A model generated the notes under the pieces. It searched no databases. It saw nothing but the letters and a program-made list of their open reading frames with translations, and was not told the DNA's origin. 64,000 bases of DNA from Flavobacterium sp. (GTDB lineage Bacteria > Bacteroidota > Bacteroidia > Flavobacteriales > Flavobacteriaceae): assembly GCA_026390995.1 (NCBI GenBank), contig JAPLEX010000015.1, positions 33,197 through 97,196 of the forward strand. Reading direction: 5' to 3'. Below are positions 39,505-50,755 of the stretch, in pieces. Each line of letters opens with the position of its first letter. Within the stretch, counting starts at the first letter, position 1. The position numbers were made by a program, and so were the translations under genes.

Positions 39505-40779
39505 ATGAGAATTTTATTGTTAGGATCTGGCGGAAGAGAACATGCTTTGGCTTGGAAAATGCTACAATCCCCTTTGTGCGAGAAGCTTTTTGTTGCTCCT
39601 GGAAATGCAGGAACTGCCGCGATCGCCACTAATTTATTTCTCAACCCAACCGATTTTGAAGCCGTAAAAAAAACGGTGCTTCTAGAAAAAATTGATTTGG
39701 TCGTAGTGGGACCCGAAGACCCCTTAGTAAAAGGAATTTATGATTTCTTTAAAGCAGACGACCTTTTGGTCGCCATTCCAGTTATTGGACCCTCAAAAGT
39801 GGGCGCCCAATTGGAGGGCAGTAAAGAATTTGCCAAAGAATTTTTGGTGCGTCACCAAATACCGACTGCCGGGTATGCTAGTTTTACCAAAGAAACAGTA
39901 GAAGCAGGTTGTCAATTTTTGGAAAGTTTACAGCCGCCCTATGTGCTCAAAGCCGATGGCTTGGCAGCCGGAAAAGGCGTGTTGATTCTACAAAGGTTGG
40001 AAGAAGCCCAACAGGAATTGCGCCACATGTTGGTTGACGCCAAATTTGGAGAAGCCAGTTCTAAAGTGGTGATCGAAGAATTTCTAGACGGGATAGAACT
40101 GAGTTGTTTTGTCTTGACCGACGGAAAAAATTACAAACTATTGCCCACCGCCAAAGATTACAAGCGTATAGGCGAAGGCGATACCGGATTAAACACCGGA
40201 GGAATGGGCGCCGTTTCGCCAGTCCCTTTTGCTGATGCCGTTTTGATGGAAAAAATAGAAACGCGCATCGTAATACCTACTGTAGCAGGCCTCCAAAAAG
40301 AGGGTATTGAATACAAAGGATTTATTTTTATTGGGTTAATCAACGTGCAAGGCGAACCGATTGTTATTGAGTACAATGTGCGCATGGGTGATCCAGAAAC
40401 TGAAGTGGTTATTCCGCGCATTCAATCCGATTTAGTAGCGATGTTTCAAGCAGTGGCCGAACAAAAATTGGACGAGATAGCTCTTGAAATTGACCCCCGA
40501 ACTGCCACTACCGTGATGCTGGTTTCAGGCGGATATCCCGAAGAATACGCCAAAGGCAAGCCCATTTCGGGCTTGGACGCAGCAACCGATTCGCTTATTT
40601 TTCATGCCGGAACCACACACAAAGATGACCAAGTGGTGAGTAATGGCGGCCGTGTGTTGGCGGTAACTTCGTATGGAAACAGTTTCCAAGAGGCACTAAA
40701 AAAATCGTATCAAAACATAGATAAACTACATTTTGATACGATGTATTATAGAAAAGATATTGGCTTTGACCTTATTTAG
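39505..40779 (+). CDS. purD: phosphoribosylamine--glycine ligase
   Basis: [19 protein letters not shown]; start trimmed downstream of promoter. Confidence 0.97.
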   Translation: MRILLLGSGGREHALAWKMLQSPLCEKLFVAPGNAGTAAIATNLFLNPTDFEAVKKTVLLEKIDLVVVGPEDPLVKGIYDFFKADDLLVAIPVIGPSKVGAQLEGSKEFAKEFLVRHQIPTAGYASFTKETVEAGCQFLESLQPPYVLKADGLAAGKGVLILQRLEEAQQELRHMLVDAKFGEASSKVVIEEFLDGIELSCFVLTDGKNYKLLPTAKDYKRIGEGDTGLNTGGMGAVSPVPFADAVLMEKIETRIVIPTVAGLQKEGIEYKGFIFIGLINVQGEPIVIEYNVRMGDPETEVVIPRIQSDLVAMFQAVAEQKLDEIALEIDPRTATTVMLVSGGYPEEYAKGKPISGLDAATDSLIFHAGTTHKDDQVVSNGGRVLAVTSYGNSFQEALKKSYQNIDKLHFDTMYYRKDIGFDLI

Positions 40780-41032
40780 TCAAGAAGGAGTGTGCCGTTG
40801 TATCTTGATATTCTTCGTTATTGGCTTTGTGTAATTGCAATTGTTTGATCCAATAGTACATTGCGGCACTACAGATCAACATAAAAATCCAATTGATGCT
40901 ATTGGCGCCAAACCAACTAGTCAATTCTAATTTTCGTAAAAAATCATGTGGGACAAATAACACGTTTTCAAATAACCATTGTATTGCTTCAAAAAATGCT
41001 CGCATAATAAGGTGTTGTTGAGTTTTAAACAA
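40772..41032 (-). CDS. small conserved membrane protein (DUF6341-type)
   Basis: Conserved flavobacterial neighbourhood purD/upp; one TM segment. Confidence 0.6.
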   Translation of the reverse strand: MFKTQQHLIMRAFFEAIQWLFENVLFVPHDFLRKLELTSWFGANSINWIFMLICSAAMYYWIKQLQLHKANNEEYQDTTAHSFLTK

Positions 41033-41069
41033 ATAGTATATTTACCTCGCAAAAGTATAAAATATCCGC

Positions 41070-41999
41070 ATGATTACAAGTCTTTTTAGAAAATCTACCC
41101 CGTTAAATTATTCCTTAGTGATTTTAGGGATGGTTGCCTTTGGTTTAATGTACTTTGGAAGCACAAATACACTCCCTCAAAAATCACCGTCAATCCTATA
41201 TTTTATAGTTGATTTAGCACTTTTGTATGCGGCACTTTTTATTACAAATTTCATAGCCAAAAAAAATGCATTAAGTAAAGACAGCGCCTACACAGCATTT
41301 TTTTATTTGTTGATTTTATGGGTTTTCCCGGGCAGTTATTTGAGCACTTCGCTACTTTGTGCTCATTTTTTCATTCTATTGTCTATGCGTCGTTTGGTGT
41401 CGTTGCACACCATGAAGCACGCCAAAGAAAAATTATTTGATGCCTCCCTTTGGGTTTTTGTAGCCTCGCTTTTTTACTTTTGGAGCATCCTGTTTATTGT
41501 CTTGGTATACATATCCATCCTTTTTCACACGGCTCGGGATTACCGATCTTGGTTTTTACCCATTTTGGCCTTTTTTACCGTAGCATTAATCGCGCTTTTT
41601 GGCACGTATTTCTGGAACTTCTCGTGGCTAGAAAACCTTCAACAACAAGCGCAATACAGCACAACGTTTAGCTTTGATTATAACCAGCTGCCAAGCTTGC
41701 TAGTAATGTGCTACTTGGCTATTGCAATTTTAGTGGTATTTAGTATGGTAATCGCCATAGCCAATAAACCATTGCTCCAGCATTCTTCCTACAAAAAAAT
41801 AGTTTCAGCTTTTGTAATAGGACTCGGCATTTATGCTTTAGCGCCAGTGAAATCAAGTGAATTAATGTTGTTTACGCTATCGCCCTTGGCCATCATTTTT
41901 ACCAGTCACATTGAAGCAATGACAGGAAAATGGCAAAAGGAATTGTTGCTTTTTGCACTGCTTTTTGGAAGCATTGCCGCTTTTGTTTTTCAGTTATAA
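41070..41999 (+). CDS. polytopic membrane protein (DUF6427-type)
   Basis: MITSLFRKSTPLNYSLVI..., multi-TM. Confidence 0.65.
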   Translation: MITSLFRKSTPLNYSLVILGMVAFGLMYFGSTNTLPQKSPSILYFIVDLALLYAALFITNFIAKKNALSKDSAYTAFFYLLILWVFPGSYLSTSLLCAHFFILLSMRRLVSLHTMKHAKEKLFDASLWVFVASLFYFWSILFIVLVYISILFHTARDYRSWFLPILAFFTVALIALFGTYFWNFSWLENLQQQAQYSTTFSFDYNQLPSLLVMCYLAIAILVVFSMVIAIANKPLLQHSSYKKIVSAFVIGLGIYALAPVKSSELMLFTLSPLAIIFTSHIEAMTGKWQKELLLFALLFGSIAAFVFQL

Positions 42000-42647
42000 T
42001 TTAGGCCCATACGCCAAATCGCCGGCATCACCCAAGCCAGGAATAATGTAGTTTTTCTCGTTCAACCGTTCGTCTAGTGAAGCCACCCATACATGGCAGT
42101 TTGCGGGGATTGTTTTTTGCAAATGCGCAATGCCTTCGGGTGCGGCAATCACCACCGCAATATGCACTTCATGCGCCTGATTTTCTTGGTGCAATTTTTG
42201 AATTACCGCTTCGATCGATTGTCCCGTGGCCAACATGGGATCTAACAAAAGCACAGTTTTGTTTGTAAACGAAGGAACCGCTTGGTATTCGACTTTGATT
42301 TCAAAATAATCATCCTGATTGGGGTGGTGGCGGTAGGCCGAAACAAATCCATTTTCGGCTCGATCATAAAAATTCATAAAGCCTTGGTGCAAACTCAAAC
42401 CGGCGCGTAAAATCGAACACAAAACCACCTCATGTTTCAATTGGGCGGTTTGTTTGGTGCCCAAAGGAGTTTGTACAGCAAGCGATTCATAGGCCAACGA
42501 TTTACTTATTTCATAGGCCATGATTTCGCCAATGCGCTCCATGTTTTTTCGAAAGCGCAAGCGATCTGTTTGTATGTTGACGTCCCGTATTTCGGATAAA
42601 AAATGAGTAAGCAAGCTATTTTGCTCGGAGAGGTAATGAATTTGCAT
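41994..42647 (-). CDS. upp: uracil phosphoribosyltransferase
   Basis: CSILRAGLSLHQGFM, VLLLDPMLATGQSIEAVI. Confidence 0.95.
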   Translation of the reverse strand: MQIHYLSEQNSLLTHFLSEIRDVNIQTDRLRFRKNMERIGEIMAYEISKSLAYESLAVQTPLGTKQTAQLKHEVVLCSILRAGLSLHQGFMNFYDRAENGFVSAYRHHPNQDDYFEIKVEYQAVPSFTNKTVLLLDPMLATGQSIEAVIQKLHQENQAHEVHIAVVIAAPEGIAHLQKTIPANCHVWVASLDERLNEKNYIIPGLGDAGDLAYGPKL

Positions 42648-42686
42648 GAAGTTAAAATTTGTATTCGTTTATAAATGTATAAAAAG

Positions 42687-42694
42687 TATCTTTG
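42687..42694 (+). promoter_or_regulatory. -7 element TATCTTTG upstream of DUF4254 gene
   Basis: Matches TAnnTTTG and lies inside the raw ORF, supporting the downstream start at 42714. Confidence 0.5.
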
Positions 42695-42713
42695 TGACCT
42701 AAAATTACACCCT

Positions 42714-43319
42714 ATGTTTTCAAAATTAGCGTATTCTGTATTTGAGCAAAGCATTGTCGATTACCACCAACACGACAATGTTGATCAACCCATCGCCAAC
42801 CCATACCAAAAGGACCAATTTGAACATTTGTTGTACCTCAAAAATTGGATCGACACCGTACAATGGCATTTTGAGGACATTATTCGCGATCCCCAAATAG
42901 ATCCGGTTGCCGCCTTGACGTTAAAACGTCGTATTGATGCCTCCAACCAAGAACGCACCGACATGGTAGAATACATTGACGGCTACTTTTTGCAAAAATA
43001 CAGCGGAGTTACTGTAAAAGATAACGCCAAAATCAATTCCGAAAGTCCCGCTTGGGCCTTTGATCGATTGTCGATATTGGCCTTGAAAATTTACCACATG
43101 CAAGAGGAGGCCACGCGCGCCGAAGCTTCGCCAGAGCACCGTGCCAATTGCCAAACTAAATTAAATGTTTTATTAGAGCAACGTTCGGATTTGTCAACCG
43201 CTATTGACGATTTGTTGCACGACATTGAGCATGGAGAAAAATTCATGAAAGTGTACAAACAAATGAAAATGTACAACGACGAAGAATTGAACCCGGTGTT
43301 GTACCAAAATAAAAAATAG
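42714..43319 (+). CDS. DUF4254 domain-containing protein
   Basis: RRIDASNQERTDMVEYID, LSILALKIYHMQEEATR; neighbours GT9 gene. Confidence 0.8.
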   Translation: MFSKLAYSVFEQSIVDYHQHDNVDQPIANPYQKDQFEHLLYLKNWIDTVQWHFEDIIRDPQIDPVAALTLKRRIDASNQERTDMVEYIDGYFLQKYSGVTVKDNAKINSESPAWAFDRLSILALKIYHMQEEATRAEASPEHRANCQTKLNVLLEQRSDLSTAIDDLLHDIEHGEKFMKVYKQMKMYNDEELNPVLYQNKK

Positions 43320-43333
43320 GGCTTCCCTGTCAT

Positions 43334-44377
43334 TTGGCACCAAAACCCAAACATATAGCCGTCATGCGCTTGTCTTCAATGGGAGATGTAGCCATGACGG
43401 TTCCTGTTTTACGTGCCTTGGTTCAGCAATATCCCGAACTCCGCGTAACGGTGGTTTCCCGTCCGTTTTTCAAACCTTTTTTTGATACAATTCCGGCCCT
43501 GAATTTTGTGGCTTTTGATCCAAAAAAAACCCATAAAGGTTTGTTGGGATTAGGGCGTTTATACTGGCAATTATCGAGTTTATCCATTGACGCTTTTGGC
43601 GACATGCACAACGTTTTGCGCAGTAAAATTATACGCGTTTTATTTGCTTTATCAGGCAAAAAAACAGCCGCTTTAGACAAAGGTCGCGCCGAGAAAAAAG
43701 CGTTAACTCGCTTGCAAAACAAGCAGTTTTTTCCATTGACTTCAATGGTTGATCGACAGGCACAGGTTTTAGAAAAATTAGGTTTCCCGCTTGATCTTTC
43801 CAAGCCCACTTTTCCTCCAAAACCTGAATTAACACCCGAAATTGCAGCCCTAGTTGGGGCCAAAACTAAATGCTGGGTTGGCCTCGCGCCTTTTGCTCAA
43901 TATGAAGGAAAAGTGTATCCGTTAGATTTGATTCAACAAGTCATTCATGAACTGGATCAAACCGGAAAATACGAGTTGTTTTTACTGGGCGGAGGGGCAA
44001 AAGAAATCGCGGTATTGAAACAACTTTCAGAGCAAACAAATCATACCAAAGTAGTTGCTGGCCAACTCAGTCTAGCACAAGAAATGGCGTTGATGAGTCA
44101 ATTTGAGGTCTTGGTTTCGATGGATTCGGCCAATGGTCATATGGGCGCTTTACTGGGAATTCCGGTGATCACCTTGTGGGGCGCAACCCATCCTTATGCT
44201 GGATTTATACCGTTTAATCAGCTAGAAAGCCATTCGTTGTGCGCCGACCGAAACCAGTTTCCAGGATTGCCTACCTCGGTGTATGGCAACAAAATTGTGC
44301 CGGGTTATGCCGACGCGATGCGCACGATATTGCCCGAAACCGTCGTCGCAAAAATTCAAGAAATTACAGCGATTTAA
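43334..44377 (+). CDS. glycosyltransferase family 9 (heptosyltransferase-like)
   Basis: IAVMRLSSMGDVAMTVPVLRALVQQYP. Confidence 0.92.
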   Translation: MAPKPKHIAVMRLSSMGDVAMTVPVLRALVQQYPELRVTVVSRPFFKPFFDTIPALNFVAFDPKKTHKGLLGLGRLYWQLSSLSIDAFGDMHNVLRSKIIRVLFALSGKKTAALDKGRAEKKALTRLQNKQFFPLTSMVDRQAQVLEKLGFPLDLSKPTFPPKPELTPEIAALVGAKTKCWVGLAPFAQYEGKVYPLDLIQQVIHELDQTGKYELFLLGGGAKEIAVLKQLSEQTNHTKVVAGQLSLAQEMALMSQFEVLVSMDSANGHMGALLGIPVITLWGATHPYAGFIPFNQLESHSLCADRNQFPGLPTSVYGNKIVPGYADAMRTILPETVVAKIQEITAI

Positions 44378-45420
44378 ACGTCGTCAAAATCCACAAACAA
44401 TTCTGAAGATGTTGGGTGTGCCTGACAGGTTAGGATGAGTCCTTCGGCCACTTCGCTGTCGGATAAAATGGTGTTTTTTACCATGTGGGCACTTCCCTTT
44501 GTAACCCTTCCTAAACAACTGCTGCAAATTCCGCCTTGACAGGAATAGGGCGCGTCGATTCCTTTTTTTAGGGCTGCTTCCAAAACCGTTTGTTTTTGCG
44601 GCATTTCGAACGTGGTGGTTTCGCCATCTACCAAAACCGAAATGGTGGTATTGCCTTGGCTAACAGCCTCACTTTTTTGGGCGGGAGCGGCGCTAAACAA
44701 CTCAAATTTTATGGCTGACTCGGAAACCTTTTTTGCTTTTAGTTCGGCTGAAATTTCCTGAATCATCGATTCCGGACCACACAAAAAGTAGTGGTCAAAC
44801 GAGGTATTGGGATGTTGATTGAAGTAATAATTTAATACCGAGCGATCAATTCGGCCAAACAAGGCTTGCTCTGCTTTGGCTCTGCTAAACACATACTGTA
44901 CCGAAAAACGTTCCGGATGTGCCGCTTGCAAATTTTGTAATTGGGTATAAAAAATAGTGTCTTCAGGCGTTTTGTTTCCGTAAACTAAGGCAAAGGAACT
45001 TTGTGGTTCCTCGGCCAACACGCTTTCGATCATTGAAAGTATAGGTGTGATTCCGCTTCCGGCGGCAATAGCCATATAGGATTTGCCTTGATCAGCTTGA
45101 ACAGAAAGTTGAAAATGGCCTTCGGGAACGCCCACCTCAATCAAATCACCGACTTTGAGCTGGGTGTTGGCAAAATTTGAAAACACGCCATGGGGCACTG
45201 ATTTAACAGCGATGCGCAATTCACCACTAGCAGGAGCACTACAAATGGAGTAGGGTCTGCGTAGGGCTACTCCGTCTAAGGTTAGTTTCAAAGTTACATA
45301 TTGACCGGATGTAAATTGGTACTGAGTAGCCAACTCGGAAGGAATTTGAAATTGAATAGAAACGGCATCTTTGGTTTCGCGACGCACTTCTTTGATCGCT
45401 AATTTGTAGAACGAAGACAT
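44374..45420 (-). CDS. ferredoxin--NADP reductase with C-terminal 2Fe-2S domain (PaaE-like)
   Basis: RPYSICSAP, GSGITPILSMIESVL, PYSCQGGICSSCLGRV. Confidence 0.93.
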   Translation of the reverse strand: MSSFYKLAIKEVRRETKDAVSIQFQIPSELATQYQFTSGQYVTLKLTLDGVALRRPYSICSAPASGELRIAVKSVPHGVFSNFANTQLKVGDLIEVGVPEGHFQLSVQADQGKSYMAIAAGSGITPILSMIESVLAEEPQSSFALVYGNKTPEDTIFYTQLQNLQAAHPERFSVQYVFSRAKAEQALFGRIDRSVLNYYFNQHPNTSFDHYFLCGPESMIQEISAELKAKKVSESAIKFELFSAAPAQKSEAVSQGNTTISVLVDGETTTFEMPQKQTVLEAALKKGIDAPYSCQGGICSSCLGRVTKGSAHMVKNTILSDSEVAEGLILTCQAHPTSSELFVDFDDV

Positions 45421-45612
45421 AGAAATAATTTTGGCAAAAGTAACGAATAGGACCAATTCTAAACTAGAAATTGGACATAAATTTTACACACAGTAGGTCT
45501 ACAGCACTCAAAAAGAAGCCCATATTTTTCGCTATATCAAAAAGAAACGTATTTTTACCGGTCAATATACTAAAACTGCTTTTTTTAAGTTTTAAACCCA
45601 AATCGGCACCCA

Positions 45613-48422
45613 TTGAAAACGAATAAACTTAGTTTTTTTTACACCCTAGGATTAGGCATACTTATTATAGCTTGTTCTACCAAAAAAGACACGTTTACTT
45701 CCCGAAATTCCCACGCGCTAAGCACCAAGTATAATATTTTGTACAATGGCGGAATAGCCTTAGACAAAGGCATCGTCGAACTAAAAGCCCAAAACCAAGA
45801 CAATTATTGGGAAGTGCTTCCTGTGGAGCGCATGCAAATAAGTAAAGAGGCGATTTTGCCCGGAGAGACCAAAATTAACCCCAATTTTGATCGGGCCGAA
45901 ACCAAAGCCACCATGGCCATTCAAAAGCACTCGATGAACATTGGCGGAGCCGAAAAAAACCCACAAATGGACGAGGCCTATATAATGTTAGGCAAGGCCA
46001 GGTATTATGACCAGCGTTTTGTTCCGGCGCTAGAAGCGTTTAACTACATTCTATACAAATACCCCAACAGCGACAAGATTTACGAAGCTAAAATTTGGCG
46101 AGAAAAAACCAATATGCGCATGGAAAATGATGCGTTAGCGGTAACTAATTTAACCAAACTGCTCGCAGAAATTAAGTTTAAAGATCAAATATTTGCCGAC
46201 GCCAATGCCAGTTTAGCGCAAGCCTATTTGCACTTGGCCGAAAAAGACAGCGCCATTGCCAAGCTAAAATTGGCCCGAGATTTCACCAAATCAAAAGAAG
46301 AAAAAGCCCGTTATCGTTTTATCATCGGGCAACTTTTTGAGGGAATGGGTCAACATGACAGCGCATTTGTGGCCTACCAATCGGTGATCGACATGAAGCG
46401 TAAAGCTGCGCGAGAATATGTAATCCAGGCACATGCCCGCCAAGCCATGCAATTTGATTTTGCGCAAGGCGATACGGTTGCGTTTTTGAAAAAATTTAAC
46501 GAATTGAAAAAAGACCGTGAAAATCGTCCCTTTCTCGACGTGTTAAATCACCGCATAGCCTTGTTTTATGACAAACAAAAAAACACCAAACAAGCGCTTC
46601 ATTACTACAATGCCTCCTTAAAAAAGAAATCAGCCGATCAGTATTTGGTGGCCTCCAACTACACTACCGAAATATGGCCGAGATTTATTTCTACAAAGCC
46701 AAATACACGACTGCCGGGAAGTACTACGACAGCACGATGACGCAACTTAATAATCGTTCACGCGAATTTAAGTTCATCAAGAAAAAACGCGACAATTTGG
46801 CCGATGTGATCAAATACGAAGCCATCGCCAATAAAAATGACAGCATTATTTCGGTCTACAACCTTTCGGATACAGAACGGGTAGCTTATTACGAAAAACA
46901 CATAGAGGCCCTTAAAAAAGCAGACGCAATTCAAAAAGAAAAGGACAAAAAAGCCGCAAAAGAAGCCGATTCGGCTGCAGACGCAGCTGGTGAAAAAGGC
47001 GGAAGCAAAGGCCAAGGGAAAACTTCGATGGCGCCACCCAGCGCGATGGACGTAGCATCAACCGCCAGCAATTTTTATTTTTACAACTCCTCGACGGTAG
47101 CCTATGGCAAAGCCGAGTTCAAGAAAAACTGGGGCAATCGACCCTACAAAACCAATTGGCGTGTGGCGTCTATGAAATCGGCAGATGCCAATGGCAATTT
47201 GGCCGAAGCAGAATCAGAAGCCGACTCAGCGGAAGATTCACCCAAAAAAGAAAAAGAAGTTGATGCCCGCTATACGACCGAATTTTATACCCAATTGTTG
47301 CCTAAAGAGCAAACGGTAATTGATGATTTAATCAAGGAGCGCAATTTTGCCTATTACCAATTGGGCTTGATTTATAAAGAAAAATTCAAAGAATACAACT
47401 TGGCTTCGGCGAAGTTAGAGCAGTTATTAGTGAACAAACCCGAAGAGCGCTTCATTCTGCCTTCGATGTATCATTTGTATAAAATCTATGAAATTACCGA
47501 TGCGGCCAAGGCGACTGCCATGAAGGACCGCATTATTACGGAGTTCCCCGATTCGCGTTATGCCAAAATTTTGATTGCCTTAGCCAACGGAACGGTTGCC
47601 GCAACAGAATCGCCCAACACCGCCTATGACAAGGTGTATCAGTTGTATGAAACGGGCGACATAAAAACCACCTTGCTCGCTCTAGAAGAAGCAATCAACC
47701 AATATACAGGGGAAGAAATTATCCCCAAATTAGAATTATTAAAAGCACATTGCACCGGCAAGTTAATGGGCTTGGAAGAATATAAAAAAGCCCTGAATTT
47801 TGTGGCGCTCAACTACCCAAATGTTGAGGAAGGAAAAACCGCTGAAAAGTTATTGGCCACGGATTATCCCAAACTGGAAAAACTCACCTTTTACCAAGCC
47901 AAACCAAGCAGTTGGAAAATTGTGTATGTAGCCGACAACCTCAAAGACAAAAGCGTCATTAAATTACAAGAAACTGCGAGTAAATTTATCAAAGACCGAA
48001 GCATCGATCAGCTTTCTACTTCGCTTGATGTGTATACGCCTACCAAAAATTTCTTTGTGATACACGGACTAAAATCAGAAGAGGCGGCCAAAGGAATTGT
48101 TTCTATTTTGCGCGACTTTAAAGACTACAAATTGCCCAATACGGCCTACATCATTTCTAACGACAATTACAAAATTGTGCAAATCAAAAAGAATTTTGAG
48201 GCCTACCTAAAAACGCCGCCAAGCGATCCTTTACCCGAGGTTCCCGACACCTATGTTCCGGCTAAACCCGCTCAGACAAATCCTGCAATGCCCGATCAAA
48301 CGGTTCCTCCCAACGATGTTTTGGGTGGAGATGATACCGAAAACAGCATGGCGCCTCCCGCACCAACTGATTTAAACATGAGTCCAGACGATCCTTCGGC
48401 AATGAAAAAAGAAAAGAAATAG
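45613..48422 (+). pseudogene. sprE: SprE/PorW-like TPR lipoprotein (gliding/T9SS), frameshifted by 5-bp tandem duplication
   Basis: Two overlapping ORFs 45613-46740 and 46674-48422; ACTACACTAC at 46658-46667; deleting one ACTAC restores ...VASNYRNMAEIYFYKAKYTTAGKYYDSTM. Confidence 0.85.
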
Positions 48423-48424
48423 CC

Positions 48425-48835
48425 ATGTTTGACAAAAAGACCAAATCGTATACTGATTTGTTGGGAAAAACCAACCGAATAGTTGAAGGGACCACCATAG
48501 AAGGCAATATCGTGTCGCAAGCTGATTTTCGTTTGGACGGCATATTAACCGGAAATTTTAAGTCAAACGGCAAATTGGTGATTGGCCCTGCCGCTGCAGT
48601 AACAGGTGATGTAGTCTGCAAAAACTGTGACATCGAAGGCAAATACCACGGCAACATCCAAGTAGCTGAACTACTCACGGTAAAAGCAAAAGCCAGCATT
48701 AAAGGAGCTGTAGTTTGTGGCAAATTATCGGTAGAGCCCGGTGCCGATTTTAGCGCCTCTTGCGAAATGAAACCGCATTTAAAATCTACAACTCAACCCA
48801 ATGCAATCCCCAAACCAACAGAAACAAACGCGTAA
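48425..48835 (+). CDS. bactofilin (polymer-forming cytoskeletal protein)
   Basis: NRIVEGTTIEGNIVSQADFRLDGILTGNFKSNGKLVIGPAAAVTGDV. Confidence 0.93.
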   Translation: MFDKKTKSYTDLLGKTNRIVEGTTIEGNIVSQADFRLDGILTGNFKSNGKLVIGPAAAVTGDVVCKNCDIEGKYHGNIQVAELLTVKAKASIKGAVVCGKLSVEPGADFSASCEMKPHLKSTTQPNAIPKPTETNA

Positions 48836-49031
48836 CAAATGGCTTGCGCTCATTAACATCCCCATTCAAATGGGGGCCATCGTGTTTTTGTTTGCCTTTG
48901 CAGGCAAATGGCTGGATGAGAAATATGCCAATCCACACCGTCTTTTTGTAAAAGGACTTACTTTGTTGGGAATCGCAATCGCATTTTATAACATCAATCG
49001 CCAACTCAAAGAAATCAACAAATCCGAATAA
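48801..49031 (+). CDS. AtpZ/AtpI family protein
   Basis: Two-TM small protein directly upstream of atp operon. Confidence 0.8.
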   Translation: MQSPNQQKQTRNKWLALINIPIQMGAIVFLFAFAGKWLDEKYANPHRLFVKGLTLLGIAIAFYNINRQLKEINKSE

Positions 49032-49036
49032 GGGGA

Positions 49037-49468
49037 ATGCGTTACAAAGTAAAATTTCTTTTGCACTTGTTTATTCTCGCGGGAATTAGCTTTGCCATAC
49101 ATGCAGCGCTGTATCGTTTTACGTCTTTGGGCCAGACCGCTGCTGAGTTTCAGTTTTCCTTAACCACACTCTATTTGTTTTTTGGAATTTCGGCAGTTGT
49201 AGTGCTAGGAATTTTAGCTTTTTTGCCCTCTCGGTTTGCCGATAATTTTGGGTTTGTTTTTATTGGGCTCACACTTCTAAAAATTGGCATTACGTTTTGG
49301 TTTTTCCATTCGATACTAGGCAATCCTACTGGTTTTAATCCATCAGAAAAACGACAAGTTTTTTTGGTGTTTGCTTGGTTTCTGGCATTAGAGACTTACT
49401 TGTCTGCACGCATTTTAAACACAGCCCAACAAACCCTTGATTTTTCTGCAAATCCCCCAAAAAAATAA
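49037..49468 (+). CDS. four-TM hypothetical protein (DUF6168-type)
   Basis: Position between atpZ-like gene and atpB; multi-TM. Confidence 0.55.
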   Translation: MRYKVKFLLHLFILAGISFAIHAALYRFTSLGQTAAEFQFSLTTLYLFFGISAVVVLGILAFLPSRFADNFGFVFIGLTLLKIGITFWFFHSILGNPTGFNPSEKRQVFLVFAWFLALETYLSARILNTAQQTLDFSANPPKK

Positions 49469-49476
49469 TTGCTTTA

Positions 49477-49509
49477 TACTTTTGAATATTAATAATTAAT
49501 GTACTTTTG
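49477..49509 (+). promoter_or_regulatory. promoter(s) of atpBEFHAG operon
   Basis: TACTTTTG at 49477-49484 and 49502-49509; TTTG (49481-49484)-N17-TACTTTTG fits the flavobacterial consensus. Confidence 0.7.
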
Positions 49510-49551
49510 CACCAAATTTTAGAAACTCTAAATTAAGTTAATTCATACGCT

Positions 49552-50694
49552 ATGGTGTTTTCAAAAAAACTGATCCAAGTAAGTATAGCAATTTTAGTCG
49601 CCTTTCTTCCTATTATAGGATATTCTAATACTCCCGAAGCACCAGCTTCTTCTGATTCTGCTCCTGTTGAAACTACTCATGAAGCCCCCGCGGAACCAGC
49701 CGATTTAAAATCAAAAATCAGAGCATTTATCGATCACCACGTGTTGGATGCGCATGATTTTTCTCTTTTTGTAGACGAATCTACCCATACCCATTATGGT
49801 TTTCCATTGCCCATTATTTTGTGGGACAATGGCGTACACTTTTTCTCCTCGTCCAAATTTAACCATGGTGACGAACATGGAACAGTTGCCGAGTCAAATG
49901 GAAACTATTATGTATTGCACCACGAACGCATCTACAAAACTGATGCGCAAGGGACGTTGACCATGGATGAACACCATCATCCTAAAAATGCAAAGCCCAT
50001 CGATTTATCCATCACCAAAGGCGTTTTTACCATTATGGTTGTTGCTTTCTTGATGTTTATGTTGTTTAGCAGCTTGGCCAAATCGTATGCCAAAAATGGC
50101 GGAATTTCATCTGGACCAGGCCGTTTCTTTGAGCCGATTGTTTTGTATGTGCGCGACGAGATTGCGATTCCCAACATAGGCGAGAAACACTACAAAAAAT
50201 ACATGAGTTATTTGTTGACCATCTTTTTCTTTGTGTGGTTCTTAAATATTTTTGGATTGACTCCACTGGGAATTAATGTAACCGGGAACATAGCTGTGAC
50301 TTTTGGATTAGCCGTAATTACGTTTTTAATTACCAATTTAACGGCGAATAAAAATTACTGGGGACACATCTTCTGGATGCCCGGCGTTCCTACTCCGATG
50401 AAATTTATTTTGGCCCCGATAGAATTATTGGGCGTATTAATCAAACCCTTCTCGTTAATGATTCGTTTGTATGCCAACATTTTTGCAGGTCACATCGTAT
50501 TGATGAGTTTGATTGGGTTGATGTTTATTTTCAAAAACTGGTTGGGAAGCAGCTTGTCCTTTTTGTTGTCGTTTGCGATTTCAACCATTGAGATTTTAGT
50601 AGCGCTTTTACAAGCCTATATATTTACAATGCTATCTGCTTTATATTTTGGTTCAGCAGTAGAAGAGCACCATCACGAAGAGGCTCATCACTAA
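49552..50694 (+). CDS. atpB: F0F1 ATP synthase subunit A
   Basis: PIELLGVLIKPFSLMIRLYANIFAGHIVL. Confidence 0.95.
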   Translation: MVFSKKLIQVSIAILVAFLPIIGYSNTPEAPASSDSAPVETTHEAPAEPADLKSKIRAFIDHHVLDAHDFSLFVDESTHTHYGFPLPIILWDNGVHFFSSSKFNHGDEHGTVAESNGNYYVLHHERIYKTDAQGTLTMDEHHHPKNAKPIDLSITKGVFTIMVVAFLMFMLFSSLAKSYAKNGGISSGPGRFFEPIVLYVRDEIAIPNIGEKHYKKYMSYLLTIFFFVWFLNIFGLTPLGINVTGNIAVTFGLAVITFLITNLTANKNYWGHIFWMPGVPTPMKFILAPIELLGVLIKPFSLMIRLYANIFAGHIVLMSLIGLMFIFKNWLGSSLSFLLSFAISTIEILVALLQAYIFTMLSALYFGSAVEEHHHEEAHH

Positions 50695-50755
50695 TGGCTA
50701 ATGGCTTTCGCCTAATGCCTTAAAAAAAGAATGTTTAATTTAATATATATACATT

